64,000 nt of DNA from Terriglobus sp. RCC_193 (GCF_041355105.1 NZ_JBFUPK010000002.1:620001-684000), one strand, 5' to 3'. Positions 9,099-18,081 are shown, numbered from the stretch's first letter. Made by a program: numbers and translations. The notes: generated by a model from the sequence alone, not told the origin.

Positions 9099-11147
9099 GT
9101 GAGCGACCAGATCAAAGTCACCCTTCCCGATGGCAGCGTGCGCGAAGTTCCGCGCGGCACCACGCCTTACGCCATTGCCCATAGCATCTCTCCGCGCCTT
9201 GCCGACGCAGTTGTTGTTGCGAAGATTCGCACGACTACCGGCAGCACTACTGATGGAGCAGAAGAGCAGTCTGACGCAGCCCACGGTGGCGCGCAGACGG
9301 AAGAGAGCATGTACAGCGACGTCGCCACGACCGAGCGCATCGTCGATCTCGCGGAGCCTCTGAATGAAGACGTCTCCCTCTGGCTGCTCAAGGAAAACGA
9401 TCCGGAATCTCTGCGCGTTGTGCGCCACTCTGCCGCACACGTCATGGCAACGGCCATCACCGAGTTGTATCCGGAAGTGAAGCTGGGCCACGGCCCTGCG
9501 ACCGACAGCGGTTTTTTCTACGACATCCTTCGTGAGCAGCCGTTCACGCCTGAAGACCTTGCCGTCATTGAAGCGAAGATGCACGAAGTCGTGGCGCGCA
9601 ACGAGCCCTTCCGCCACGAATACATCGCGCGCGACGAAGCCCTTGTGGGCTATCTGCAGCAGGGCGATTTCATGAAGGTCCACTTCATTGAGAAGTTCAC
9701 GAAGTCCGGTGAAGGTGTCAGCTTCTATCGCAATGGTGAGTTCCTCGACTTTTGTCGCGGACCGCACGTTCCTTCCACAGGGCGCGTGAAGGCATTCAAG
9801 GTGATGAGCATCGCCGGCGCTTACTGGCTGGGCGATGAGAAGAACCCGCAGCTCCAGCGCATCTACGGCACCGCCTTCTACACGCAGAAGGAGCTGGACG
9901 CCCACTTCAAACACCTGGAAGAGATCAAGGCGCGCGATCACCGCATTCTCGGCAAGCAGCTTGACCTCTTCTCCATTCAAGAGATCGCCGGCCCGGGACT
10001 CATCTTCTGGCACCCGAAGGGCGCGCTCATCCGCAAGGAGATGGAAAACTGGATGCGCGACGAGTGCCTGCGTCGCGGCTACTCGCTGGTCTACACGCCG
10101 CACATCATGAAGCGCGATTTGTGGAAGGTCAGCGGTCACGACGGCGTGTACAGCAAGGACATGTTTCCCGCCATGGAACTGGACGACGCGGAGTATCGCG
10201 CCAAGCCCATGAACTGCCCGGGCCACATCCTCATCTACAAGAACTCGCCCAAGAGCTACCGCGATCTGCCGCAGCGTTACGCCGAGTTCGGCAACGTATA
10301 TCGCTATGAACGCAGCGGCACCATGCACGGCCTGCTGCGCGTGCGTGGCTTTACGCAGGATGATGCCCACATCTTCTGCACGCCCGACCAGATCAGCGGC
10401 GAAGTGGAAGCCTGTCTCGACTTCGCCGAAGCAGTGCTGAAGAACTTCGGCTTCTCCGAGTACCGTGTGGAACTCTCCACCCGCGACCCGAAGAAGGAAG
10501 GCGAGTTCTTCGGCACTGCCGAGGATTGGGCCTACTCCGAAGGCGCACTACGCGACGTGCTGACAAAGCGCGGTCTGAAGTTCCAGGAGTTCCCCGGCGA
10601 AGCCGCCTTCTACGGTCCCAAGATCGACGTGAAACTCGTCGATGTCCTGGGCCGTCTGTGGCAGCTTTCCACCGTGCAGTTTGACTTCAACCTGCCGCGC
10701 CGCTTTGAACTGGAATACACCGGTGAAGACGGCGAAAAGCACCAGCCCGTAATGGTGCATCGCGCATTGTTCGGCTCTGTCGAACGCTTCTTCGGCGTGC
10801 TGATCGAACACTACGCCGGAGCCTTCCCGCTATGGCTCGCGCCGGTGCAGATAGGATTGGTCCCCATCAGCGAAAAGCACATCGACTACGCCCGCAAGGT
10901 GAAGGCAGAACTCGAAGCCATCGGCCTGCGCGTGGAACTTGACGAACGCAACGAAATGATGAAGGCCAAGATCCGTGACTTCGCCAACGAGAAGATCCCC
11001 TTCGTCCTCATCATGGGCGACAAGGAATCCGCCAACGAAGCCGTAAGCGTGCGCACCAGAGGCAAAGGCGATGAAGGCAGCACGCCGCTAGCTGACTTCA
11101 TCGTGCGTGCTAACGATTTACTCACCAGCCGCAGCGCCACACTATAA
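9099..11147 (+). CDS. thrS: threonyl-tRNA synthetase
   Basis: 682 residues with a GTG start. The TGS domain is at the N-terminus, then the second additional domain with HSAAHVMATAI. The class II core carries the zinc ligands Cys373 (in MNCPGH), a His in DDAHIF and His554 (VHRALFGSVERF). The C-terminal anticodon-binding domain begins near PVQIGLVPIS. It charges tRNA-Thr and is essential. It is about 40 residues longer than the E. coli enzyme; the extra residues lie inside the TGS domain (about residues 45-78, rich in Thr, Gly, Ser, Glu). No leader control element is obvious. Confidence 0.96.
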   Translation: MSDQIKVTLPDGSVREVPRGTTPYAIAHSISPRLADAVVVAKIRTTTGSTTDGAEEQSDAAHGGAQTEESMYSDVATTERIVDLAEPLNEDVSLWLLKENDPESLRVVRHSAAHVMATAITELYPEVKLGHGPATDSGFFYDILREQPFTPEDLAVIEAKMHEVVARNEPFRHEYIARDEALVGYLQQGDFMKVHFIEKFTKSGEGVSFYRNGEFLDFCRGPHVPSTGRVKAFKVMSIAGAYWLGDEKNPQLQRIYGTAFYTQKELDAHFKHLEEIKARDHRILGKQLDLFSIQEIAGPGLIFWHPKGALIRKEMENWMRDECLRRGYSLVYTPHIMKRDLWKVSGHDGVYSKDMFPAMELDDAEYRAKPMNCPGHILIYKNSPKSYRDLPQRYAEFGNVYRYERSGTMHGLLRVRGFTQDDAHIFCTPDQISGEVEACLDFAEAVLKNFGFSEYRVELSTRDPKKEGEFFGTAEDWAYSEGALRDVLTKRGLKFQEFPGEAAFYGPKIDVKLVDVLGRLWQLSTVQFDFNLPRRFELEYTGEDGEKHQPVMVHRALFGSVERFFGVLIEHYAGAFPLWLAPVQIGLVPISEKHIDYARKVKAELEAIGLRVELDERNEMMKAKIRDFANEKIPFVLIMGDKESANEAVSVRTRGKGDEGSTPLADFIVRANDLLTSRSATL

Positions 11148-11170
11148 GCGAACGACAATGGCGAAGCGAA

Positions 11171-11197
11171 GAAAGGCCCCGATGATCGGGGCCTTTC
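11171..11197. terminator. bidirectional terminator after thrS
   Basis: GAAAGGCCCC and GGGGCCTTTC form a 10-bp stem (extendable through GAT/ATC) followed by TCTCGT. It sits between convergent thrS and the outer-membrane protein gene. Confidence 0.85.
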
Positions 11198-11209
11198 TCT
11201 CGTGACAAG

Positions 11210-11887
11210 TTAGAAGCGGTAAACAAAGCTTGCGCTGGGCTCAGAACTTACACGCCAGCTTCGTGTGCTCAGCAGAGCATTGTTAAAGTTGGGTGCGCGG
11301 TAGAAGAGTCCGCGACCCTGAATGCGAAGTGCCAGCTTGCGTGATGTGTAGGGCATGGCGAATTCGAAGCCTGTCTCCACAAGGCCCGCCCCACGCCATT
11401 GGCTTGTTCCGCCGCCTGCGGTGGGGACGAAGTTGATGGCGCCTCCACCCACATTCACAAAGGGCTGGAACGGAATGTGCTTCGGGTGGAACTGATATGC
11501 CGCCGTGGCTTCATGCGTGGTGGTGGGAACACTTGCGGTCTGTGTGCCAGGGGTACTCGCCAGGTTGTAATTAAACCGCTCTGAGTAATGCTGGTAACCG
11601 TAATTCAATTCCACTCCTGCCCACGGCACGGGATGAAATTGGAATGAGGTCAGGAAGCCAGGCGAAGACGTGATGTATTGGTTTTGGCCGGAGATGGTGT
11701 TGGTGGTGTTCACGCCCGTGCGAAAGGTTTGCGTGGTGGGATCGGTGGTCAGCGGCGTGGCAAAATTTCCGGTCGCGCCCACTGAGACACTCACACCATG
11801 TTCTTTTGCATAACGTGCGATCTGTGCAGGGGATGAGCTGACAACCAGCAAGGCAATAGCAGGAAGAACTGTCCTGAGTCGAAACAT
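11210..11887 (-). CDS. outer-membrane beta-barrel protein
   Basis: 225 residues. ATG 11887 has GGAGGT about 9 bases upstream. A signal peptide ends near SSSPAQ. The mature part alternates hydrophobic and polar residues in short strands (VSVSVGATGNF, GVELNYGYQHY, ATAAYQFHP) and ends in SASFVYRF, a terminal aromatic typical of outer-membrane barrels. It resembles eight-stranded OmpA/OmpW-like barrels. The ligand is unknown. Confidence 0.75.
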   Translation of the reverse strand: MFRLRTVLPAIALLVVSSSPAQIARYAKEHGVSVSVGATGNFATPLTTDPTTQTFRTGVNTTNTISGQNQYITSSPGFLTSFQFHPVPWAGVELNYGYQHYSERFNYNLASTPGTQTASVPTTTHEATAAYQFHPKHIPFQPFVNVGGGAINFVPTAGGGTSQWRGAGLVETGFEFAMPYTSRKLALRIQGRGLFYRAPNFNNALLSTRSWRVSSEPSASFVYRF

Positions 11888-12413
11888 GTAACGATAACCT
11901 CCATCAAGGTGGTCCGCAGAAAGCAGGCGTACGTCAACGTCTGCACCAGACAGGTGCATGCGTGCGTCCGTTTCTGCAAATGCGTAGGGGACTACGCGGT
12001 TAATACCGGCCACCAATGAAGCATCACCAATGTGCGCGGGAACAAATCAACACGCACGGTGGACGGTGATGGCAGCCGGGGAAACACGCCGCAGATAATT
12101 CCAGGCGGGCGCTTCGTCTTTGGTTCACGGCAAGTTGCGTTGTAACTCACCAGGCTATATACGATCCGCTGCTGACTTACGAGCAAGCTTATGGATATAA
12201 GAGCCATGTAATGCATAAAACGTTGCAACCGGTTAGGGAATGCTAACTGCCATATATGGAAAGCTGTTGTGATCACATACACAGGCGCTATAAAACGTTG
12301 GCATCTATGGCGCGTTCGCAAAATGTCTTGATACTCAACGTGCATCGCAACGTCTAATGGCCCTGTTCAACATCCCGCGCAGATGCATGGTCGCACCGCT
12401 ACCAACTGACGGC
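11888..12413. other. intergenic region upstream of the barrel gene
   Basis: 526 bases, more AT-rich than the genes around it. It contains the direct repeat ATAAAACGTTG at 12215-12225 and 12290-12300, 75 bases apart, which could be regulator sites. No gene or RNA is supported. Confidence 0.45.
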
Positions 12414-13892
12414 CTACCGGTTCAGGTATACCGGATTCCCCAGCAGCTTCAATCTGCCGCTGGCATCGCGAATCTCCACACGCACCGTATGCGGCTTGCT
12501 GTCACCTGCGATGGTGAATGTTCTTACCTGTTTGCCGGGAGCGAATATTCCGCCTTCCAACATACTGCGTTTGCCATCGGTGATGACCTCGCCATGCATC
12601 CCGGCAACATCGTTCGCTTCCATAGTGAGCGTCACAGTCGCACCATCGGCAACACGCATCGCGTCGCCCATCGATGCATGTGCACCATCAGCCTCTGCAG
12701 ACAGAATCAGCGAACGGGTCTTCGTACCGTCGGTATCCACAAACACATGCCCAGCGCGAATACCCGCAAGAATCGCGCTCTCAGACAAGGACGCCGCATA
12801 CACCACCGTCGTTGGCGAACCGATCGCATTATTCTGCCCTGGTTTCAGCAGTGCGTTGTGATTGTCACTGCCACCAATCGCCGTGATCCGCAGGCCGCGA
12901 TCCAACTGCCGCTGCCACACCGGCACACCGGACTTCTCGCCATCCGCATCCGCTCCATTCACTGCTTCCATCACGTGAATGCGCGCGAAGTCTGTATCTG
13001 GGGCGGTCCATCCGCATCCCATGCACTGCTCGCCCGACGGAATGCCGGGATGGTTCAATGCAATCAATCCATGCGCGGCATCCACTTCATCCAGCAGCGC
13101 ATTCATCGTGGGAACAGGTTTTGTGCCCAGCCGGAAGTCAATGAACTGCGTGGTGCCGAACACGTTTGCATGCCCGTAAAACGTGGTGATTTCGCGTCCC
13201 GGGATCAGCAGCAGCTTGTCAAAATAAGGCTGCAGTTCACGCATGGCATCGTAGTGCGACGTGGTGTTGTGATCGGTGATGGCGATGAAGTCCAAGCCAC
13301 GGGCCACCGCTGCCTGCGCCGTCAGGAACACAGGGCAGGGAACCTTCACGCCACTCTCGCTCGCACACGAACCATCGCTATGTCCTGTGTGCATATGCAG
13401 ATCGCCGCGATACCACGCCGCTCCTTCACGTATCGGCTTCTGCGAAAACGTGGAGGCTGATGCGGCATCCGTACCCACCTTCTGCCACCACACCTTCACC
13501 GTGTACTGCGCAACGGAACCTTCACGTATCGCAGGCACGCCCACCAGCAACCGCCAACGCCCGGCCACAACAGGCCCGGGCAGATACGAAGGCGTCGCAT
13601 CCGATTCGCTCACGGTAAAGGTGTGTTTATTGCCGCCACTCCATCCACGAAAGCGCTCCGGATCGATGACGCCCATATCCAGGTTGGTGCCGTGATCATG
13701 CCCCGTGTATGTGAACTCCACAGTCAGCCGTGACACGCCATCCGGAACATCAAACGGAACTTCCTGATAGGACATGAACTGTGCGCGGCGCACCTCGCCA
13801 TGCAGGGTCAACTGCGGCTCCTGCGCACATGCAACACCCGCAACCAACGCCAGCCACACGGCCAGCAGCCTCTGCCATCCTGAAACGTTCAT
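12414..13892 (-). CDS. CehA/McbA-family PHP metallohydrolase, secreted
   Basis: 492 residues from ATG 13892, preceded by GAAGGA. A signal peptide ends near GVACAQ. An N-terminal beta-sandwich (about residues 25-150) precedes the PHP domain, which starts at YRGDLHMHTGHSDGS and continues with FIAITDHNTTSHYD, ALNHPG and IGGSDNH. These are the metal-binding motifs of the CehA/McbA group (trinuclear metal phosphoesterase/esterase fold). The likely reaction is hydrolysis of a phosphoester or ester outside the cytoplasm; the substrate is unknown. Confidence 0.87.
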   Translation of the reverse strand: MNVSGWQRLLAVWLALVAGVACAQEPQLTLHGEVRRAQFMSYQEVPFDVPDGVSRLTVEFTYTGHDHGTNLDMGVIDPERFRGWSGGNKHTFTVSESDATPSYLPGPVVAGRWRLLVGVPAIREGSVAQYTVKVWWQKVGTDAASASTFSQKPIREGAAWYRGDLHMHTGHSDGSCASESGVKVPCPVFLTAQAAVARGLDFIAITDHNTTSHYDAMRELQPYFDKLLLIPGREITTFYGHANVFGTTQFIDFRLGTKPVPTMNALLDEVDAAHGLIALNHPGIPSGEQCMGCGWTAPDTDFARIHVMEAVNGADADGEKSGVPVWQRQLDRGLRITAIGGSDNHNALLKPGQNNAIGSPTTVVYAASLSESAILAGIRAGHVFVDTDGTKTRSLILSAEADGAHASMGDAMRVADGATVTLTMEANDVAGMHGEVITDGKRSMLEGGIFAPGKQVRTFTIAGDSKPHTVRVEIRDASGRLKLLGNPVYLNR

Positions 13893-13946
13893 CCCATTCC
13901 TTCTATCAGCAGGGAAGCGATACACGCATGAAACCTGCGCAAAACG

Positions 13947-15029
13947 CTACTTTCCGACAAGAGCGCCTTCGCGCAGCCGTCCGATGCGCCCCTTTGGACC
14001 CACCACAAACGGCAACGATAATGCATTCCAGTTACGGTCGGCATCAACAGAATCACCAGCCTTTGCATCTGGCAACAGTGGCTTCCAGTTGCGACCGTCG
14101 TCTGTGGAGACATCGGTTCCCGCTGGCCCCGTCGCAATCCACGTCTTCGACTCTGCGTCATACGCCACGGTGCTGCGATAGCCGCGTGGCATCGTCTCTG
14201 CGGGTTGCCATCCCATGCCGCCGTTCACGCTGAACGATGCGGTGTGCGCGGCCAGCTCCGGATGCATGTAGTCGCCGCCCACGGCCACCATAGCTTTTCC
14301 ATTGGCAGCCACGGCAAAGATGCCGGACGAAGCGTCGGCACCCCCCACGTCCGTCGTCATCCTGCGAAATCGAACATGAGTCGCGCAGGCGTTGGGATCG
14401 TTGTATTGCACCGGGTCGGGGCAGCGCTCCTGTTCCCCGCGATATAATAGCCCACCGCCACCACCGAAGACCGGGCCCGCAACGCCCATCGCGAGAGACT
14501 GATTGCTCGCCGCGAACGCGCCACCTTTTTCCGTCTCTGGTTGAACGGATACGGGAACCTTGGCCCAGGACAAGCCTCCATCACGCGTCACCGCCACATA
14601 GAAGCCGCTTTTTACCGGATCGCCCAGCAGCCATCCCTCTCCGTGCGGCGGAAGGTACAGCGCATCAAAGAAACCTCCCGGTGCATCCGGATTGGTAAAA
14701 ATCAGCTTCCACGTACGGCATCCATCCGTGGTGCGATAGAGGCGGCTGGCATCACCTGGTCCGGCGCTCATCACGATGGCTGTTTGCGCATCGAATGCCT
14801 GAACCGCGCGGAAGTCGAGTTTCTCCGCAGCATCCGGAATCGTGCAGGTCTGCCATGTTCCGCCGCCATCCAGCGTGCGCAAAACCGTCCCGGAAGTGCC
14901 GCTGGCCCATGCGACCCGGCCATCTACATTCGCCACGCCGCGCAAACTGGCAGCCGAAGGGCTCTTTTGCAGGACAAACTGCGCGTGCGCTGTAAACGCA
15001 AGGAAAAACAGCCAAATGAGGGATCGCAT
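13947..15029 (-). CDS. secreted BNR/YCF48-like beta-propeller protein
   Basis: 360 residues from ATG 15029. A signal peptide (FFLAFTAHAQ) is followed by repeated Asp-box motifs: RTLDGGGTWQ, RTTDGCRTWK, VTRDGGLSWA and STDDGRNWK. These mark a sialidase/YCF48-like propeller. Such proteins are often wrongly called oxidoreductases; here no catalytic site can be assigned. It precedes the PHP hydrolase gene by 54 bases on the same strand and may be co-transcribed with it. Confidence 0.8.
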   Translation of the reverse strand: MRSLIWLFFLAFTAHAQFVLQKSPSAASLRGVANVDGRVAWASGTSGTVLRTLDGGGTWQTCTIPDAAEKLDFRAVQAFDAQTAIVMSAGPGDASRLYRTTDGCRTWKLIFTNPDAPGGFFDALYLPPHGEGWLLGDPVKSGFYVAVTRDGGLSWAKVPVSVQPETEKGGAFAASNQSLAMGVAGPVFGGGGGLLYRGEQERCPDPVQYNDPNACATHVRFRRMTTDVGGADASSGIFAVAANGKAMVAVGGDYMHPELAAHTASFSVNGGMGWQPAETMPRGYRSTVAYDAESKTWIATGPAGTDVSTDDGRNWKPLLPDAKAGDSVDADRNWNALSLPFVVGPKGRIGRLREGALVGK

Positions 15030-15120
15030 GGTGCATCTGAGTGTATCCCGGTGCCTCAAGTGCATTCGCCACGTTCCAGGGAAGCCGCAACAAGGGCTTT
15101 CCCTCCTGTGGGAAATGCGG

Positions 15121-15126
15121 TAATAT
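15121..15126 (+). promoter_or_regulatory. possible -10 element for rpmH
   Basis: TAATAT lies about 170 bases upstream of rpmH in the divergent gap. No good -35 box is 17 bases upstream (TTTCCC is the best), so this is tentative. Confidence 0.25.
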
Positions 15127-15292
15127 AAGCGATGTTGTCCGCAGTGCGCCGCCATAGCGTTGCGCGTTTGTGCTGGCAGGGTGCTTTCTTTCAGGCTCGC
15201 CGGACAGGACAAAACACTTTTCAAGCTCAGCGCTGCTGCTTTCTCCACCCTGACGGAGAGTTCTGCACGCTTGGCGCAGGAGACGTAACAGC

Positions 15293-15448
15293 ATGCCGAA
15301 GCGCACTTTTCAGCCGAACCGCCGCCGCCGCGCCAAGACGCACGGCTTTCTCACCCGCATGAAGACCAAGGCCGGCCAGTCCGTTCTGAACCGTCGTCGT
15401 GCCAAGGGCCGTCATAAGATCGCCGTCTCTGCCGGCTTCCGCGACTAG
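15293..15448 (+). CDS. rpmH: 50S ribosomal protein L34
   Basis: 51 residues, read directly from the sequence. It begins [19 protein letters not shown] and ends [15 protein letters not shown], the L34 pattern. An AGGAG site lies about 10 bases before the ATG. L34 is a small basic protein of the large ribosomal subunit. rnpA follows, as in almost all bacteria. Confidence 0.96.
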   Translation: MPKRTFQPNRRRRAKTHGFLTRMKTKAGQSVLNRRRAKGRHKIAVSAGFRD

Positions 15449-15473
15449 TTTTCTGTCGCATTTCCGTTTCTGC

Positions 15474-15498
15474 AAGGGGCGCGCCAGTCGCGCCCCTT
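15474..15498 (+). other. hairpin between rpmH and rnpA
   Basis: AAGGGGCGCG and CGCGCCCCTT form a 10-bp perfect stem around CCAGT. No T-run follows, so it is more likely a processing or attenuation element than a full terminator. Confidence 0.6.
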
Positions 15499-15511
15499 CG
15501 CGTTGCAGGCA

Positions 15512-15949
15512 ATGACCCATTCCGTCCCCAAACCGAAGATTTCGTTCGCTGAGTTGCGCCTGCGGAAACACGCGGATTACCAGCGTGCCTACGCCGCATC
15601 CCGTAAGCAGCACTCGCGAGAGATCACATGGTTCTGTGCACGCCGCGACGCCATGCCGGAACGCCGCCTGCATCCCTCCGAACTTCTACATGGCGAGCCG
15701 CACACCGGCCCCCGCATCGGCCTGACCGTGGGCAAGATCATGGGCAAGGCGCATGACCGCAACCGCATCAAGCGCCGCCTGCGCGCCGCCGTCACCATAC
15801 ACGCGGCACTGCTGGCCGACCTGCCCGTGGACGTGATCCTGCACCCGCGCCGCACCGTCCTCCTGCTGGAGTGGGACAAGCTGCAGCGCGAGGTGGCCAA
15901 CGTCTTCCGCGCCGTGTGCAAGCAGTACACCGCACCGCCGGAGCGATAA
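15512..15949 (+). CDS. rnpA: ribonuclease P protein component
   Basis: 145 residues from ATG 15512 (TTG 15503 is possible). It has the [13 protein letters not shown] start and the signature [22 protein letters not shown], the RNA-binding RNR motif. The protein binds the catalytic RNase P RNA and helps 5' processing of tRNA precursors. It is somewhat longer than the usual 110-125 residues, mainly through an insertion near residues 45-60 ([16 protein letters not shown]). Confidence 0.94.
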   Translation: MTHSVPKPKISFAELRLRKHADYQRAYAASRKQHSREITWFCARRDAMPERRLHPSELLHGEPHTGPRIGLTVGKIMGKAHDRNRIKRRLRAAVTIHAALLADLPVDVILHPRRTVLLLEWDKLQREVANVFRAVCKQYTAPPER

Positions 15950-15984
15950 TCCTGTCAGCGGCACGTTCGCCGCGCACCCGTTCC

Positions 15985-16209
15985 ATGAACTTCGCACTCG
16001 CAGCACTCCGCGTCTATCGCCGCCTGCTCTCGCCCATGCTGCACAGCACCGGCATCAGCGGCTGCCGTTATACGCCCACCTGCTCAGAGTATGCAGAGGT
16101 GGCCATCGCCCGCTTTGGTCCCTGGCGTGGCACATGGCTTGCGCTGCGCCGCATCGCCCGCTGCCATCCTTTCAGCAAGGGCGGCCTGGACAATGTACCG
16201 CTGGAATAA
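15985..16209 (+). CDS. yidD: membrane protein insertion efficiency factor YidD
   Basis: 74 residues. It shows the family pattern [20 protein letters not shown] and [14 protein letters not shown], with the three conserved cysteines. YidD is a small amphipathic inner-membrane-associated protein that assists YidC. It follows rnpA by 35 bases, but yidC does not follow here; GNAT and CAT-like genes do. Confidence 0.93.
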   Translation: MNFALAALRVYRRLLSPMLHSTGISGCRYTPTCSEYAEVAIARFGPWRGTWLALRRIARCHPFSKGGLDNVPLE

Positions 16210-16267
16210 TGCCACTCACAGCGAGTCGCCGCGCAGATACGATGGCTGTAGAAGGCAATCGACGGAT

Positions 16268-16723
16268 ATGACAGCGGAAAACAGAGCCTCTCTGCTCACG
16301 GTACGTCCTCTCACAATCGAGGATGCAGAGACAGTCACCTCTCTCAGCACACAACTCGGTTATCCCTGTGACGCAGTGACAATGCGTGAAAGAATCCACC
16401 GACTGGCAGAGTCGGTCGACCGCATCGCCTTCGTAGCAGTTCTGGAAAATACTGTTGTGGGATGGGCAGACGCCAGTATTGAACGGCATCTGCAATCTCC
16501 TGATGTAGTGGAACTGGGCGGACTGGTGGTGGCGGAAGGCCATCGCGGGCTGGGTATCGGCCGGCGGTTATGCGAAGCAGTTGAGGCGTGGGCCGTACAC
16601 CAGGAAATTCCCCGGGTGCGCGTGCGTTCTCAGATCAAACGGCAGGATGCGCACCGCTTTTATCTGCGCGACGGCTATGAACATATAAAGACCTCTGCGG
16701 TCTTTGAGAAGAGGTTGGATTAG
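16268..16723 (+). CDS. GNAT family N-acetyltransferase
   Basis: 151 residues from ATG 16268. The GNAT fold is visible: VRPLTIEDAETV at the start, VVELGGLVVAEGHRGLGIGRRLC (acetyl-CoA-binding R-G-L-G-I-G loop), and FYLRDGYEHIKTSAVFEKRL at the end. Substrates of this group range from amines to proteins and cannot be predicted here. It ends 5 bases before the next gene, so the two are probably co-transcribed. Confidence 0.87.
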   Translation: MTAENRASLLTVRPLTIEDAETVTSLSTQLGYPCDAVTMRERIHRLAESVDRIAFVAVLENTVVGWADASIERHLQSPDVVELGGLVVAEGHRGLGIGRRLCEAVEAWAVHQEIPRVRVRSQIKRQDAHRFYLRDGYEHIKTSAVFEKRLD

Positions 16724-16728
16724 TCATC

Positions 16729-17358
16729 GTGGAAGCCTGCCGAAAGATTGACCTCACTACCTGGCCGCGCACGGCCCTGTTTCACTTCTTTCAACGCTTC
16801 AGCGAGCCATTCCACAGCGTCTGCATCCGGATGGACTGCACGGAAGCCTTCGCCTATGCCAAGGCGAAGAATCTGTCCGTCTTCCTGACACAGGTGCACT
16901 GTGCTCTTACGGCAGCGCAACACGTGCAGAATTTCCGCACACGCATTCTGAACGGCGAGCCATGGGAATACGAACGGATCAACGCCGGTTGCGCCATTGG
17001 CCGCCCGAACGGCACCATTGGCTTCGCCCACTATCCGTACCACGACAACCTGCATGAGTTCGTGCGCGTCGGTTCGCTGGCCATTGAGGAAAGCAGACAA
17101 CGCACCGACCTGGAACGTCCTCCGGCACAGAATCTCATCCGTTTCTCCTCGCTGCCGTGGCTGGACTTCACATCACTCTCGCATGCCCGCAACTTCGAGG
17201 TGGAAGACTCCGCCCCGCGCATCACCTTCGGCAAGATTACGGAGAATGAAAACCGCAAAACGCTTCCCGTTTCTATCCATGTACATCACGGGTTAGTGGA
17301 CGGATCGCACGTCGGCGAGTTTGTAGACCTGTTGCAACTGCGTTTCAACTCCTTTTAA
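16729..17358 (+). CDS. chloramphenicol acetyltransferase-fold protein
   Basis: 209 residues with a GTG start. It starts KIDLTTWPRTALFHFF, like type A CAT, and has the catalytic HHxxxDG motif (His186, His187, Asp191, Gly192). The length matches trimeric CATs (about 215). Genes of this kind on soil-bacterial chromosomes are often general acyltransferases, so drug resistance should not be assumed without comparison of the substrate pocket. Confidence 0.85.
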   Translation: MEACRKIDLTTWPRTALFHFFQRFSEPFHSVCIRMDCTEAFAYAKAKNLSVFLTQVHCALTAAQHVQNFRTRILNGEPWEYERINAGCAIGRPNGTIGFAHYPYHDNLHEFVRVGSLAIEESRQRTDLERPPAQNLIRFSSLPWLDFTSLSHARNFEVEDSAPRITFGKITENENRKTLPVSIHVHHGLVDGSHVGEFVDLLQLRFNSF

Positions 17359-17506
17359 GCGGCTCAGGAAGCAACAAAATTCTGAACCGCGCGCAAGATC
17401 ATCGCATCTTAACGAGTGCCGAAAAACGCGGAGCCGGCTTGGTAAGCCCGGTTCGCCGCAGTGCCTCCTCATTGCGGTAATGTCACCCTCGGGAGAAATC
17501 GGGGAA

Positions 17507-17625
17507 GGGACCCACGGCGACAAGCAGCAGTGCACGTATGCACTTGCTTACCTGTCGCATGTGTCCCCCTGGGAACGCTCTTTCGGGTCCATGCGACAAC
17601 CACCTGCTAACGGAGGTTTCGCACC
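17507..17625 (+). promoter_or_regulatory. structured 5' leader (candidate riboswitch or attenuator) of the VOC gene
   Basis: Stem 1 spans 17507-17567: GGGA, CAC, GCGACA, AGCA and AGTGCA pair in order with TGCACT, TGCT, TGTCGC, GTG and TCCC around a CGTA loop. Stem 2 pairs TGTCGCATG (17553-17561) with CATGCGACA (17590-17598) and uses the same strand as stem 1, so the two exclude each other. Stem 3 pairs AACCACC (17598-17604) with GGAGGTT (17612-17618) and hides the GGAGG ribosome site 9 bases before the ATG. A further hairpin with GAGCCGGCTT lies at 17431-17454. I do not recognise a known riboswitch class. Confidence 0.6.
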
Positions 17626-18015
17626 ATGCACACACTCAATCACGCCAACCTGACTACGTATGACGTTCCGGCTCTGCAGGCTTTTCTGGAACGCATCTTC
17701 GGACTGCGCACACTGGAAACTCGCGCCGGAAAATTCGCCATTCTGCAGGATGCACAAGGATTTCTGCTGGCGTTGATGTTCGACAAGAACATGACACCAG
17801 AGCACGGATATCCCGGTTTCTTCCACGTGGGCTTTCTGCAGGACACGCCCCGTGCAGTGGACGAATGCCACGCCGCAATCGCACAGGCAGGCTTGAACGC
17901 ACCGGAACCGGCCATGCTGCAACGCGGCGGCCCGCTTACCTATGGCTTCTATGTCAATGCTCCCGGTGGAGTCACAGTAGAGGTGAGCACCATGAACCTG
18001 AGCGACGCGATATAA
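17626..18015 (+). CDS. VOC (glyoxalase/dioxygenase-fold) family protein
   Basis: 129 residues. LNHANLTTYDVPALQAFLERIFGL opens the first beta-alpha-beta-beta-beta unit. PGFFHVGFLQ and PGGVTVEVS give the second with its usual metal-ligand positions (His in FHVGF, Glu in VEVS). Members include glyoxalase I, fosfomycin-modifying enzymes and ring-cleaving dioxygenases; the specific role is unknown. Translation appears controlled by the hairpin that covers its ribosome site. Confidence 0.85.
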   Translation: MHTLNHANLTTYDVPALQAFLERIFGLRTLETRAGKFAILQDAQGFLLALMFDKNMTPEHGYPGFFHVGFLQDTPRAVDECHAAIAQAGLNAPEPAMLQRGGPLTYGFYVNAPGGVTVEVSTMNLSDAI

Positions 18016-18030
18016 AGCGCGCAAATACAG

Positions 18031-18063
18031 AAGGGGTGAGCAGACATCCTCTGCTCACCCCTT
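18031..18063. terminator. bidirectional terminator
   Basis: AAGGGGTGAGCAGA and TCTGCTCACCCCTT form a 14-bp perfect stem with a 5-base loop, followed by TCTGTTCTTG. It lies between the convergent VOC and M28 genes. Confidence 0.88.
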
Positions 18064-18081
18064 TCTGTTCTTGCGATCGTG

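Noticed and set aside
9093-10370. Long 425-codon minus-strand ORF inside thrS
   Set aside because: Antisense to thrS, no ribosome site and no recognisable protein.
17821-17832. parS-like TTCCACGTGG inside the VOC gene
   Set aside because: Only about 11 of 16 positions match a parS consensus and the arms are not symmetric.
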